NCBI GenBank assembly: GCA_964552395.1
Contig: CAZKGM010000002.1
Coordinates: forward strand, 186,001-250,000
Reading direction: 5' to 3'
Origin: JAJDNH01 sp964552395
GTDB taxonomy: Bacteria; Acidobacteriota; Thermoanaerobaculia; Thermoanaerobaculales; Sulfomarinibacteraceae
DNA: 64,000 bases
The notes below the pieces were generated by a model, which worked only from the letters and a program-made list of their open reading frames with translations, made no database searches and was not told the origin of the DNA. Numbering within the stretch: position 1 is the stretch's first letter; every line of letters begins with the position of its first letter. Of the stretch, positions 19,514 to 28,814 are shown one piece after another. Made by a program: the position numbers and the translations under genes.

Positions 19514-22500
19514 ATGAGCGCCTCCGGCCGCTACGCCGCTACGAACAAGGTCCGCTTCGTGACCGCCGCGTCGCTGTTCGATGGCCACGATGCCGCGATC
19601 AACGTCATGCGTCGCATCCTGCAGGCGCACGGTGCCGAGGTGATCCACCTCGGTCACAACCGCTCGGTCAAGGACATCGTCGATGCCGCCGTTCAAGAGG
19701 ACGTTCAGGCGATTGCGGTGTCGTCCTACCAGGGCGGGCACATGGAGTTCTTCACCTACATGCTCGATCTGCTGCGAGAGCGGGGGGCCGGTCACATCAA
19801 GGTCTTCGGCGGCGGTGGCGGCGTCATCGTGCCGCGTGAGATCAAGGAGCTGGAGGAGTACGGGGTCACCAAGATCTTCTCGCCCGAGGACGGACGCCGC
19901 CTCGGCTTGGACGGCATGATCGACACCATGATCCGTGAGGCCGATTTCGATCCTGCCGACCTCGATGGGTTCCAGCCGAAGAACCTCACTCCCGTGCAGT
20001 GGCTTGCCATCGCACGTGCCATCACTCTGGTCGAGGAAGGACGCGAGCTCTCCTTCCCCGCTCGCGAGGCGCCGGCCCCCGTGCTTGGCCTCACCGGCAC
20101 CGGCGGCTCCGGCAAGTCGTCACTCACCGATGAGTTGGTGCGGCGCTTCCTCAAGGACTTTCCTCAGCGGAACGTGGCGATCCTCTCCATCGACCCGACC
20201 AAGCGCAAGACGGGCGGCGCCCTGTTGGGCGATCGTATCCGGATGAACACGCTCGGATCCGAGCGAGTCTTCATGCGCTCGCTAGCCACCCGACAGGCGC
20301 ACCGAGCTCTGTCTGCCAATATCCGGAGCTCCATCGCCGCCTGTCAGGCCGCCGGCTTCGAGCTGGTGATCGTCGAGTCCTCCGGTATTGGCCAGGCCGA
20401 CTCGGAGATCGTCGACATCGCCGACCTGTCCCTGTACGTCATGACTCCCGAGTACGGTGCGGCCATGCAGCTCGAGAAGATCGACATGCTCGACTACGCC
20501 GACCTGGTGGCCATCAACAAGTTCGACCGTCCCAAGGCCCTGGACGCTCTGCGAGATGTGCGCAAGCAGTACCGACGCTGCCACAGTCTGTTCACCGAGC
20601 CCGACGACTTCCAACTGCCGGTGTATGCCACGATTGCCAGCCAGTTTCACGACCACGGCGTCAATGCTCTTTATCGGGGCCTCTTGACCGCTCTTGCCGA
20701 GCGCTTCGGAGACCACTGGCAAAAAGCGGACAGCTGCGCCTCCCCGGTCGGCATGCCAGAGCGAAACCCCATCATTCCCGGCGAGCAAACCGGCTACCTG
20801 CGCGAGATCGCTCGCGCCGTTCGCGCCTATAAGGGCTCGGCTCGCGAGCAGGTCAGAATCGCCGACCGCCTCTATCAGCTGGTCGGAGCGCGGGCGATCC
20901 TGTGTGCCCGCAACGGCAGCGGCGAGGCATCGGACCAGTGGAAGCTCTTCGAGGAGATCACCGCCGGTGACGCGTCCCATGAGCCACAGCTCGCTGACCT
21001 CGATGCCGAGATCCGCCGCATCGCGCACGAGCTCGACGCCGATTCGCGGGAGCTGCTGGCGGCCTGGCCAGCGATCCGCGACGAGTACGCCGGCGAGGAC
21101 TTCGTGTACACGGTCAGGGGCAGGGAGATCCGGGTTCCCCTCACCACGACTTCACTCTCCGGCACCCACGTCCCCAAGGTCCAGCTGCCGGCGAGCGAGA
21201 GCTGGGGCGAGGTGCTACGTTACTTGCTGCTCGAGAACGTCCCCGGCGCCTTCCCTTACACCGCGGGTGTATTCCCGATCAAGCGCACGACCGAGCTGCC
21301 AACCCGCATGTTCGCCGGCGAAGGTGGCCCAGAGCGCACCAACCGGCGCTTTCACCTGCTCGCCAACGGCCAGCCGTCCGTGCGCCTGTCCACCGCGTTC
21401 GACTCGGTCACTCTTTACGGCGAGAACCCCGACACGCGGCCCGACATCTACGGCAAGGTCGGCGAGTCGGGTGTCTCCATCTGCACCGTCGAGGATATGG
21501 AGCGGCTGTACGCCGGCTTCGACCTGTGCGCTCCCAACACCTCTGTGTCGATGACCATCAACGGCCCCGCGCCGATGATCCTGGCGATGTTCTTCACCGC
21601 CGCGGCGCGCCAGCAGGCCCGTCGCAGGTTGATCGAGTCCGGCCGCCTCGACGCTCCTCCCGAGGCCGCCCTGCAACCCGTCGTCGATGGCAAGGAGTGG
21701 GAGACCGTGGAGCCACTGCTCGAGCCCGGAGAGTGGGAGCAGGTGCTCGCAGAGACGGTCAAGGTCGTGCGCGGCACAGTCCAGGCCGATATCCTGAAGG
21801 AGGACCAGGCCCAGAACACCTGCATCTTCTCCACCGAGTTCGCACTCAGGATGATGGGCGACATCCAGCGCTACTTCGTCGACAACGGCGTCAACAACTT
21901 CTACTCAGTTTCGATCTCCGGCTACCACATCGCCGAGGCCGGCGCTAACCCCATCTCCCAGCTCGCCTTCACGCTCGCCAACGGTTTCACCTACGTCGAG
22001 TACTACCTCGCACGGGGCATGCACATCGACGAGTTCGCACATAACCTGAGCTTCTTCTTCTCCAACGGAATGGACCCCGAGTACACGGTCATCGGCAGGG
22101 TGGCGCGTCGGATCTGGTCAACCGCCATCCGCGGTCGCTACAGCGGCAACGAGCGGTCGCAGAAGCTCAAGTACCACATCCAGACCTCAGGCCGTTCCCT
22201 GCATGCGGTGGAGATCGACTTCAACGACATCCGGACGACGCTGCAGGGCCTCTTGGCCATGGCTGACAACTGCAACTCGCTGCACACCAACGCTTACGAC
22301 GAGGCCATTACCACCCCCACCGAGGAGTCGGTGCGCCGCGCCGTGGCAGTGCAGCTTATCAACGCACTCGAGTTCGGCCTGCTCAAGAACGAAAACCCGT
22401 GGCAGGGCTCGTACTTCGTCGACTGGCTTACAGACTTCGTGGAGGAGGCCGTGCTCGAGGAGTTCGAACGCCTCTCCGAGCGCGGTGACGTGTTGGGCGC

Positions 22501-22876
22501 CATGGAGACCATGTACCAACGCTCGAAGATCCAGGAGGAGTCCCTCCACTACGAACGCCTCAAGCACACCGGCGACCACCCCATCGTCGGCGTCAACACG
22601 TTCCTTCGCGAAGGCCCTGCCAAGGAGGCGGAGGGCGACCGTATCCAGCTCACCCGCTCCACTAAGGACGAGAAAGACGCGCGCCTGGCCCACCTGCACG
22701 ACTTCCACTCCCGCCACGCCGACGGAGCATCCGCGGCCCTGGGTGGTCTCCAGAGAGCGGCAACCACTGGAGGCAACGTATTCGAGGAGCTTCTCCGCAC
22801 GATCCGGGTTTGCTCACTCGGCCAGATCACGCACGCCCTGTACGAGGTAGGAGGCCAGTACCGGAGGTCGATGTAG
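19514..22876 (+). CDS. icmF: Fused isobutyryl-CoA mutase IcmF
   Basis: 1120 residues in the IcmF order. (1) B12-binding domain, residues ~12-145, with the cobalamin His in FDGHDAAIN and the SSYQGGH loop. (2) MeaI-type G-protein chaperone, ~185-450, with P-loop GLTGTGGSGKSSL, then SIDPTKRKTGGALLGDRIRM and base-recognition NKFD. (3) Linker. (4) Mutase TIM barrel from ~520 (FPYTAGVFPIKRTTELPTRMFAGEGGPERTN split by many conserved residues) ending in MADNCNSLHTNAYDEAITTP. It interconverts isobutyryl- and n-butyryl-CoA (some forms isovaleryl/pivalyl-CoA) using adenosylcobalamin, with GTP-driven cofactor loading. ATG 19514 is chosen over TTG 19493 because GGGAGG lies 5 bases upstream. A TAGAAT -10-like element is at 19477-19482. 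Confidence 0.95.
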   Translation: MSASGRYAATNKVRFVTAASLFDGHDAAINVMRRILQAHGAEVIHLGHNRSVKDIVDAAVQEDVQAIAVSSYQGGHMEFFTYMLDLLRERGAGHIKVFGGGGGVIVPREIKELEEYGVTKIFSPEDGRRLGLDGMIDTMIREADFDPADLDGFQPKNLTPVQWLAIARAITLVEEGRELSFPAREAPAPVLGLTGTGGSGKSSLTDELVRRFLKDFPQRNVAILSIDPTKRKTGGALLGDRIRMNTLGSERVFMRSLATRQAHRALSANIRSSIAACQAAGFELVIVESSGIGQADSEIVDIADLSLYVMTPEYGAAMQLEKIDMLDYADLVAINKFDRPKALDALRDVRKQYRRCHSLFTEPDDFQLPVYATIASQFHDHGVNALYRGLLTALAERFGDHWQKADSCASPVGMPERNPIIPGEQTGYLREIARAVRAYKGSAREQVRIADRLYQLVGARAILCARNGSGEASDQWKLFEEITAGDASHEPQLADLDAEIRRIAHELDADSRELLAAWPAIRDEYAGEDFVYTVRGREIRVPLTTTSLSGTHVPKVQLPASESWGEVLRYLLLENVPGAFPYTAGVFPIKRTTELPTRMFAGEGGPERTNRRFHLLANGQPSVRLSTAFDSVTLYGENPDTRPDIYGKVGESGVSICTVEDMERLYAGFDLCAPNTSVSMTINGPAPMILAMFFTAAARQQARRRLIESGRLDAPPEAALQPVVDGKEWETVEPLLEPGEWEQVLAETVKVVRGTVQADILKEDQAQNTCIFSTEFALRMMGDIQRYFVDNGVNNFYSVSISGYHIAEAGANPISQLAFTLANGFTYVEYYLARGMHIDEFAHNLSFFFSNGMDPEYTVIGRVARRIWSTAIRGRYSGNERSQKLKYHIQTSGRSLHAVEIDFNDIRTTLQGLLAMADNCNSLHTNAYDEAITTPTEESVRRAVAVQLINALEFGLLKNENPWQGSYFVDWLTDFVEEAVLEEFERLSERGDVLGAMETMYQRSKIQEESLHYERLKHTGDHPIVGVNTFLREGPAKEAEGDRIQLTRSTKDEKDARLAHLHDFHSRHADGASAALGGLQRAATTGGNVFEELLRTIRVCSLGQITHALYEVGGQYRRSM

Positions 22877-22880
22877 TGGT

Positions 22881-22901
22881 GTGATTCGCTGCACGAATCG
22901 C
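22881..22901. repeat. REP-like palindrome, copy 1
   Basis: GATTCG-CTGCA-CGAATC, extended by a wobble and a G-C pair, 5 bp after the icmF stop. Member of a four-copy intergenic family (see 23052, 23095, 57762). Confidence 0.6.
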
Positions 22902-23051
22902 AAGGGCCGGGAGAGGGAGAGCTCAAAGGGAAACTCTCAACGTGGCGAGCCCGCCAGATGGATATCCGGGACACGGCAGGACGGAAACCACCTCCTCCAA
23001 CCCGTTTTAGACAGCGTGCCCCCCCTGAATCGAAACCCTTCCTCCAGACCT

Positions 23052-23074
23052 AGCGATTCGCGCAGCGAATCGCT
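23052..23074. repeat. REP-like palindrome, copy 2 (consensus form)
   Basis: Perfect 9-bp arms AGCGATTCG and CGAATCGCT with loop CGCAG. Lies in the 250-bp gap between icmF and the small gene at 23127; nothing else recognisable is in that gap. Confidence 0.7.
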
Positions 23075-23094
23075 CTGTGAGAGAATCCCGGCTT

Positions 23095-23115
23095 GCGATC
23101 CGCGCAGCGGATCGC
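23095..23115. repeat. REP-like palindrome, copy 3
   Basis: GCGATCCG-CGCAG-CGGATCGC: the same loop and the same frame as copy 2, with one compensated base-pair change (T-A to C-G). The compensated change argues for selection on the hairpin. It ends 1 base before the ribosome binding site of the 23127 gene. Confidence 0.7.
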
Positions 23116-23126
23116 TGGGAGCCAAC

Positions 23127-23495
23127 ATGGAACCTCCACTCACGATCGACCTCGATGGCTTTTGGACCTGGCTGCTTGGCCATCCGAACTGCATCTTGCG
23201 TGCCGGCACACCGGAGATCGTCCTGTACGACCACGACGATCTTCATTGGCTGTTCTTCGAGGAAGGACCCGACACCCTGCTGATCCAGGTCGTTCGCGGC
23301 AAGCACGCAGTCGGTGAGCTGTACATCAAGCGGGAAGAGGTCGCATTCGTGCAACAGGCACCCTCAGAGCGCGAGGACGAGTTCGTGTTCGATCTCATGA
23401 GCCCGGCCGAGCCGGAGCCGTTCGCCGCCTACTTTATCGTCCTCGTCCACGATTTCGGCGAGGACCCCGCGGAGGCTTCCGGCCGCGTCCACTAG
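23127..23495 (+). CDS. Small acidic protein of unknown function
   Basis: 122 residues, no signal peptide or membrane segment. Rich in Asp/Glu and aromatic residues (GFWTWLLGHPNCILRAG; DHDDLHWLFFEEGPDT), with predicted alternating beta strands (TLLIQVVRGKHAVGELYI; FAAYFIVLVHDFG). ATG 23127 follows GGGAG with 5 bases spacing; the longer open frame upstream runs through the palindromic repeats and is not credible. It lies alone between icmF and a convergent amidase. I do not recognise the family. Confidence 0.65.
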   Translation: MEPPLTIDLDGFWTWLLGHPNCILRAGTPEIVLYDHDDLHWLFFEEGPDTLLIQVVRGKHAVGELYIKREEVAFVQQAPSEREDEFVFDLMSPAEPEPFAAYFIVLVHDFGEDPAEASGRVH

Positions 23496-23627
23496 CACTG
23501 CACACCTTGCGGTCCGTCCTTGACGCCCTGGAAAAGGCCGGAAAGCGGCTCTGACGGACTGCGCAGTACGCACTGCTCTGGCTGCGTTGCGCAGATCCTG
23601 AAGAAGAGGAACGAGGCCTGAGTTGAG

Positions 23628-23651
23628 TTGGCAGGCAGAACGCTGCCTGCC
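23628..23651. terminator. Perfect hairpin between convergent genes
   Basis: TGGCAGGCAG-AACG-CTGCCTGCCA, 10 bp with a 4-base loop, in the 214-bp gap between the converging genes ending at 23495 and 23710. There is no T run, so it may be a factor-assisted terminator or a simple mRNA 3' end stabiliser. Nothing else is seen in the gap. Confidence 0.45.
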
Positions 23652-23709
23652 AGAGCACGCAGGTTCTCAAAGGCGATCGGCGACGGGCCCAAACCCGTAG
23701 AGACTGCTC

Positions 23710-25371
23710 CTACCTGAGGTCCGCCGTGGGGAGGAACCGCGGCGGTTTGCGGGCCTTGGTCGTCTGTTCAAAGGCGAACGCGAGCTTGATGAGCTTGGCC
23801 TCCGACCATGCGGTTCCGATGAAGGTGACGCCGACCGGCAGGCCGAACGAGTACCCGGCCGGCACCGTCAGGCTGGGGTATCCAGAGACCGCGGCCGGCG
23901 TCGAGCTGGCGCCGAGAAAGTGGTCGCCGTTGATGAGGTCTATCGTCCACGGCGGGCTGCCGGTGGGCGCCACGATGGCATCGAGCCGGTGCTTCGCAAA
24001 CACCGGGTCGAGACCCTCCTTGCGCGATAGACGTCGGCAGAGGTCGAGCGCGTCGCGGTACGCCTTGTCGGTCAGCGGCCCCTTGGCCTGGGCCATCTCG
24101 AAGAGCTCCTGACCGAAGTACGGCATCTCTTGCCTTTGATGCTTGTCGTTGTACTCGATCAGCTCCGCCAACGTATGAACTGGAGCGTTCGAGCCGAGGT
24201 CCGCGAGGTAGGCGTTGAGGTCGGCCTTGAACTCGTATAGCAGCACCACCATCTCCGGGTCGTCGAGCTCGCCGGTGTGCGGAATGTCGGCAGGGTCGAT
24301 GAGCACCGCTCCAGCGGCCTTCATCGCCTCGAGTGCGTCCTCGACAACCTCGTCGGCCTCCGGGCTGTAGCCGAAGAGCGCCTTCCTGGCAACGCCGATA
24401 CGAGCTCCCACGAGCCCCTTTGCGTCGAGCGCCCCCGACAGGTCGAGCCGGTGAGCGGAGACGGTCTTGGTAACGGGATCCCGCGGGTCCACCCCGGCCA
24501 TCGCCGCCAGCAGGTGGGCTGCATCGGCAACCGTGCGCGCCATAGGCCCCGCGGTGTCCTGAGTATGCGAAATCGGGATGATCCCGGAGCGCCCGATGCG
24601 GCCGACCGTTGGTTTGATTCCAACCAGCGAGCAGGCCGCGGACGGGCACACGACGGAGCCATCCGTCTCCGTGCCGACACCGATCGCGGCGAAGTTGGCC
24701 GCTACCGCGGCGCCGGTGCCCGAGCTCGAGCCACAGGGGCTGCGATCGCGGGCATAGGGATTAACGCACTGACCACCCCGTCCGCTCCAGCCACTGGAGG
24801 ACTGTGTTGACCGGAAGTTGGCCCACTCACTGAGGTTGGTCTTGCCCAATATCACGGCCCCGGCCTCTCGTAGGCGCCGCACCACGTGCGCGTCGCGAGG
24901 CGGACGAGAGCCGACGAGCGCCAGTGAGCCGGCGGTGGTCTGCATGCGGTCTGCGGTGGCGATATTGTCCTTGATGACGACCGGGATGCCGTGCAGCGAT
25001 CCCCGGGGGCCCTTCTGCTCGCGTTCACGGTCAAGCTGATCCGCCGCAGTGAGCGCGTCCGGGTTCGTTTCGAGGATCGAGCGGAGCCGAGGTCCGCTCG
25101 TGTCCAGGGCCTCGATTCGTTGCAGGTACAGCTCACACAGCCGTCTTGAGGTCACCCTTCCGTCCGCCATCCACTGCTGCAAGTCTCTCAAGGAGGCTTC
25201 CTCGAGCGGCTTGGCTATGCCGGTCCTGGGTTGTCCGGCGGGGGCGCCCGTGGCCCGGGAGCTCCAACCTGTGGTAGCGATTCCGATCCCCGCAAGTGCA
25301 GCGGAACCCACGACATTCCGCCGCGTCATCTTTGTGGCCTCGGAGACGGCTTTCATCGGCTTGGTACTCAC
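23710..25371 (-). CDS. Tat-exported amidase (amidase signature family)
   Basis: 553 residues from GTG 25371, which has GGGAGG at 25377-25382 (5-base spacing); the open frame extends 126 codons further but without family similarity. Twin-arginine signal MTRRNVVGSAALAGIGIATTG. Catalytic triad of the amidase signature: Lys in IPVVIKDNI, cis-Ser in CGSSSGTGAA, nucleophile Ser in ETDGSVVCPSA. These Ser-cisSer-Lys enzymes hydrolyse carboxylic amides; the substrate is not predictable. Divergent from the PD40 kinase, which shares its 260-bp upstream region. Confidence 0.92.
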   Translation of the reverse strand: MSTKPMKAVSEATKMTRRNVVGSAALAGIGIATTGWSSRATGAPAGQPRTGIAKPLEEASLRDLQQWMADGRVTSRRLCELYLQRIEALDTSGPRLRSILETNPDALTAADQLDREREQKGPRGSLHGIPVVIKDNIATADRMQTTAGSLALVGSRPPRDAHVVRRLREAGAVILGKTNLSEWANFRSTQSSSGWSGRGGQCVNPYARDRSPCGSSSGTGAAVAANFAAIGVGTETDGSVVCPSAACSLVGIKPTVGRIGRSGIIPISHTQDTAGPMARTVADAAHLLAAMAGVDPRDPVTKTVSAHRLDLSGALDAKGLVGARIGVARKALFGYSPEADEVVEDALEAMKAAGAVLIDPADIPHTGELDDPEMVVLLYEFKADLNAYLADLGSNAPVHTLAELIEYNDKHQRQEMPYFGQELFEMAQAKGPLTDKAYRDALDLCRRLSRKEGLDPVFAKHRLDAIVAPTGSPPWTIDLINGDHFLGASSTPAAVSGYPSLTVPAGYSFGLPVGVTFIGTAWSEAKLIKLAFAFEQTTKARKPPRFLPTADLR

Positions 25372-25631
25372 GACATCCTCCCGTGGCTCTGCTACCCCAT
25401 CGCTGTCCACTGTTCCGACCCCATGATATAGTGCGTGCTGGCTGTTCCAAAGATGTGACGTGGGTGTCGGTGCCTGAACTGGCTGTGGGAGTTGAACGAG
25501 CCGGATCGGCTGAGGCGTGAGCGTTCGTGTAGTGGCCCACGCCGTGCGGTCGGAGCGTGCGCCGCTCCGGCGGGGGGCCCGGTGGGAAAGATACCGGAGC
25601 TTTGGAGCGTTTGTGTCGTGCGAGGCGCGTC

Positions 25632-28367
25632 GTGACACTGCGCCGTGACGCCGACGACGGCAAGCAAGCAGCCGCCGCAAACCGCGCTGAAGGCCGACCC
25701 TCACCGAGCGACGGAGGGGCGACCTCGCCTCCCCTCGTTTCCCGATCAAGGGTTTCCCACTACGAGATCACAGGCGAGATCGGGCGCGGCGGGATGGGTG
25801 TCGTCTACCGGGCCCGCGATCTGGTGCTCGGTCGCGAGGTGGCCCTCAAGGTCCCATTGCTGCGACGGGGCGACGAGGCGAGACACCGTCAGAGGTTCCT
25901 TCGAGAGGCTCAAACCGCGTCGAGCCTCTCCCACCCCGGCATCGTCCCGGTCTTTGAGGCGTTCGAGGAGGGAGGCCTCCCGTGGCTCGTGATGGAGTTC
26001 GTCGAGGGACAGAGCCTGTCGTCGATGGTTCACAACAAAGGGCGACTGCCCGTGGCCCAGGTGCTGCAGTATCTATCCATGCTCACGGATGCCCTGAGAA
26101 CGGCCCACCGAAAGGGAGTCCTGCACCGTGACATCAAGCCGTCGAACATCCTCGTTACCCGGGATGGCGTCGCGCGGCTGACGGACTTCGGGCTTGCCAC
26201 CTTTCTGCCCGGCTCCGACGACGCCACCACGGTCTCGAAGGGCGCCGGAGGACGGCTTACGGCCGAGGGTGTCGCCGTGGGCACTCTCGCCTACATGTCG
26301 CCAGAGCAGTTGCTCGGCCGGCCGCTCGACGAGCGCAGCGACCTCTTCTCCCTCGGCGCCGTGGCCTACGAGATGTGCACCGGGACGCCGGCCTTCACAC
26401 CCTCGTCGGAGGGCGATGTCATCGACGCCGTCCTGCACCGTTCCCCGCCTCGCCCTTCCACGCTGAACGTGAGCCTGCCGGAGGGGCTCGACCACATCGT
26501 CGGCAAGTGCCTCGCCAAACGTGCGGATGAGCGGTACCAGACGGCGCGCGAGCTGGCGGCCGACATCCGTTCCCTGGAGCGGCAGCTCGAGCCGCTTGCC
26601 TCACGCAGTAGCGGGGCCCTCTCGCCGCAGGTCCAGAGACACCGGCTCCGAGTCCTCGTACCCTGGCTGGTCGTGGCCGCGGCCGTGGGTGCCGGGGGGT
26701 GGTGGTTGGTTCACCGGGCCACCCATCCCGAGCTGCCCCGCTTCGTCCCCCGGCAGGTGACCGCGCGTCCGGAGGCCGAGATCGATCCAGCCATCTCCCC
26801 GAGCGGCCAGGAGATCGCCTACAGCGCCCGCTACGACGCCTCAGCGGGAGACATTTACGTGATCGACGTGCAGGGTGGCCGACCGCTGCAGCTGACCGAG
26901 GATCCCGCCGCGGACACCCACCCCGCCTGGTTCCCCGACGGCAGCGCGCTGGCGTTTGCCTCCGACCGCGGCGTTGCACCATCGATCTGGAAGGTGCCCC
27001 GCTTCGGCGGCACGCCGGTGCTCCTAGTGCCCAACGCAGAGGACCCTACGGTGTCACCTGATGGGACCCGCGTCGCCTTCGCCCGCCGGGGGCCAGGGGG
27101 CTTTCTGCGGATCGGCGTTGCCTCGACCCGGGGACCCCATGAGGGTCGCCTGATCACCCGAGACGGAGACGGCCTTTGGGACCATCGGCAGCCCGCCTGG
27201 TCGCCGGACGGCAGGACCATCTGTTACCGAGCCCACCGGAACCTGTGGATGATTGCCGCCGAGGGAGGTCAGGGCAGACGGTTCACGAGCGGAGACGTGC
27301 CCACGATCAGCCCGCGGTGGTCCCCCGACGGTCGCTTCGTCTACTTCGTGACCATGCTGGAGTCGGCCGGCGTCCTCTTCCGAAAGCCGGTCCGGGGCGG
27401 TTCGGCGCAGCGCGTCACTATGGGCGCGGGCGAGGAGGAGTCCCCGAGTATCTCTGTCGATGGCCGCAGGCTCGCGTTCGCCAACGCTCGCGAAACCTAT
27501 TCCATTCGCCTCGTGAATCTCGCCACAGGCAGCGAGTCGACCTTCAGCGAACGGCGCCTGGTGGCCGAGCCCGCCATCGCCCCAGACCTCTCTGCGGTGG
27601 CGTTCACGTCGGACCGCATGGGCACGAGGGACATCTGGCTACTGCGACTCGACGATGGTCGCCTTACCGGCGATCCCGTGCGCTTCACAAACCACACTGG
27701 TTCCACGGCTCACCCCGTCTTCTCCCCTGACGGGAAGTGGATCGCCTACTACCGAGTTGCCAACGGCCAACGCGACATCTGGATAGCTCCCGCCATAGGA
27801 GGCCTGCCTGTGCAGGTTACAACCAACCCGGCCAGGGACGTCCACCCTGAGTGGTCCCCAGACGGATCCCGGATCGCCTTCGTGTCGGACCGCGGTGGGA
27901 GCTACCAGCTCTGGGTAATCCCGGTCCATGACGGCCGGCCGAGCGGCCCGCCGCGCCAAGTCACGAATACCGAGGGAACCCCGACGTTCCCTGCCTGGTC
28001 CCCTGACGGGAGTTCGATTGCCTTTGTCAGGCAAACTGGCGAGGGCGGAGAGGTCTTCGTCACTTCTTCAGAGGGAGACTCCCCGCCACGGCGCCTGACG
28101 AGGGGTGCAGATGCCCTCTCACTGGTATGGAACCGTGCTTCAGGCCAACTGCTGGCATGCGCCCGGTGGGGCGGGGGGAACCCGACAATCCAGATCCTGC
28201 CTCTGGACGGGGGACCTCCGCAGCCGCTGCCGGGCCTGCCCTCCCCGACCGGGGAAGCGACGTATACCGACTTCGACTTGTCGCCCGCCGGCGGGTTGCT
28301 GGCGCTGTGGGAGCATCAGGCCACGGGGGACATTTGGGTTCTCGAAACCGAGTCAGGGAGGTTCTGA
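25632..28367 (+). CDS. Ser/Thr protein kinase with C-terminal PD40/TolB-like propeller
   Basis: About 911 residues (start uncertain: GTG 25632 has GAGG 6 bases upstream; GTG 25557 is an alternative). Kinase domain ~43-300: Gly loop GEIGRGGMGVVY, catalytic HRDIKPSN, DFG in LTDFGLATF, MSPEQ activation-loop end. A single membrane helix follows near residue 340 (VLVPWLVVAAAVGAGGWWLV). The rest, ~360-911, is outside the membrane and made of about 11 PD40/WD40-like repeats of the TolB type (HPAWFPDGSALAFASDRG; HPEWSPDGSRIAFVSDRG). This architecture is very common in Acidobacteria and suggests an extracytoplasmic sensing propeller. The stop codon sits inside a 10-bp inverted repeat, and the peptide gene at 28418 begins 50 bp on, so the kinase and peptide are probably co-transcribed. 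Confidence 0.9.
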   Translation: MTLRRDADDGKQAAAANRAEGRPSPSDGGATSPPLVSRSRVSHYEITGEIGRGGMGVVYRARDLVLGREVALKVPLLRRGDEARHRQRFLREAQTASSLSHPGIVPVFEAFEEGGLPWLVMEFVEGQSLSSMVHNKGRLPVAQVLQYLSMLTDALRTAHRKGVLHRDIKPSNILVTRDGVARLTDFGLATFLPGSDDATTVSKGAGGRLTAEGVAVGTLAYMSPEQLLGRPLDERSDLFSLGAVAYEMCTGTPAFTPSSEGDVIDAVLHRSPPRPSTLNVSLPEGLDHIVGKCLAKRADERYQTARELAADIRSLERQLEPLASRSSGALSPQVQRHRLRVLVPWLVVAAAVGAGGWWLVHRATHPELPRFVPRQVTARPEAEIDPAISPSGQEIAYSARYDASAGDIYVIDVQGGRPLQLTEDPAADTHPAWFPDGSALAFASDRGVAPSIWKVPRFGGTPVLLVPNAEDPTVSPDGTRVAFARRGPGGFLRIGVASTRGPHEGRLITRDGDGLWDHRQPAWSPDGRTICYRAHRNLWMIAAEGGQGRRFTSGDVPTISPRWSPDGRFVYFVTMLESAGVLFRKPVRGGSAQRVTMGAGEEESPSISVDGRRLAFANARETYSIRLVNLATGSESTFSERRLVAEPAIAPDLSAVAFTSDRMGTRDIWLLRLDDGRLTGDPVRFTNHTGSTAHPVFSPDGKWIAYYRVANGQRDIWIAPAIGGLPVQVTTNPARDVHPEWSPDGSRIAFVSDRGGSYQLWVIPVHDGRPSGPPRQVTNTEGTPTFPAWSPDGSSIAFVRQTGEGGEVFVTSSEGDSPPRRLTRGADALSLVWNRASGQLLACARWGGGNPTIQILPLDGGPPQPLPGLPSPTGEATYTDFDLSPAGGLLALWEHQATGDIWVLETESGRF

Positions 28368-28393
28368 GGGATGGTCTCTCAAGAGAACCTCCC
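28356..28393 (+). promoter_or_regulatory. Hairpin across the kinase stop codon, before the peptide gene
   Basis: GGGAGGTTCT (28356-28365) pairs perfectly with AGAACCTCCC (28384-28393); with one bulge the stem extends by CA/TG pairs. The kinase TGA (28365-28367) lies at the foot of the loop. No T run follows. A stem here could slow 3' decay or read-through and so raise the peptide:kinase ratio. Confidence 0.5.
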
Positions 28394-28417
28394 CTGTCGG
28401 ATAGCAAGGAGGAGAAC

Positions 28418-28609
28418 ATGAAGAGCATGGAGGAAATCACCTACGGCGAGCTCAAGCACATCCTGACCCTGATACTGGATCGAATCGCTCCCTGTAACAA
28501 CGAGGAGATTGTCCCTGCTGAGGTTCTCGAGGCCATCATCCAGGCCATGATGAATGGCTCCATGGAGACCTCGAGGTGGACGTCGTTCCTCTGCTCCGGA
28601 ATGTGCTGA
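28418..28609 (+). CDS. Candidate RiPP precursor peptide 1 (63 residues, C-terminal SFLCSGMC)
   Basis: Short gene with a near-ideal ribosome binding site (AAGGAGGAG, 28407-28415). The peptide begins MKSMEEITYGELKHILTLIL, is acidic and helical through residue ~46, then has Gly47-Ser48 and a short C terminus ending W-T-S-F-L-C59-S-G-M-C63. Cys22 is the only other cysteine. An acidic helical leader and a short Cys-containing core, close to a radical SAM/SPASM gene, are the classical layout of a ribosomally made, modified peptide. The second peptide at 28815 aligns with it: A-E-[V/M]-[L/I]-E at 34-38, Gln42, Gly-Ser, then S-F-L-C-x-G-[M/I]-C. I know of no named family with this core. Function (signal, toxin, cofactor) unknown. 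Confidence 0.65.
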   Translation: MKSMEEITYGELKHILTLILDRIAPCNNEEIVPAEVLEAIIQAMMNGSMETSRWTSFLCSGMC

Positions 28610-28674
28610 GACAGCCCGCATCGGCCGGCCAGAGACCAGGATGCGCCGTACCTGTCTGCGCATCACCGGGCCCG

Positions 28675-28734
28675 TGGAAATACGAATCCACGGGCTACAT
28701 CTGGGTACGTGAAACCGAGTCCGGCTCGGGCTGA
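28675..28734 (+). pseudogene. Remnant of a second PD40-kinase 3' end
   Basis: These 60 bases match the last 60 bases of the upstream kinase gene at about 41 of 60 positions (counted by eye), including CCACGGG, ACAT, TGGGT and GAAACCGAGTC blocks and the TGA stop. Translated, it reads STGYIWVRETESGSG-stop against ATGDIWVLETESGRF-stop. Nothing kinase-like lies further 5'. It marks an old tandem duplication of kinase tail plus peptide gene, or the scar of a lost second kinase. Confidence 0.65.
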
Positions 28735-28814
28735 CGAGGGTCCTCGGAGGCGATGTTGGACTCACGGCCACGGAGGAGGATGACATCCCAGGAGCCACCG
28801 GAACGTTGGCGGGA

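Noticed and set aside
28603..28734. A third small Cys peptide frame starting at GTG 28603
   Set aside because: Its C-terminal half is the kinase-tail remnant, there is no ribosome binding site, and it lacks the SFLCxGxC motif.
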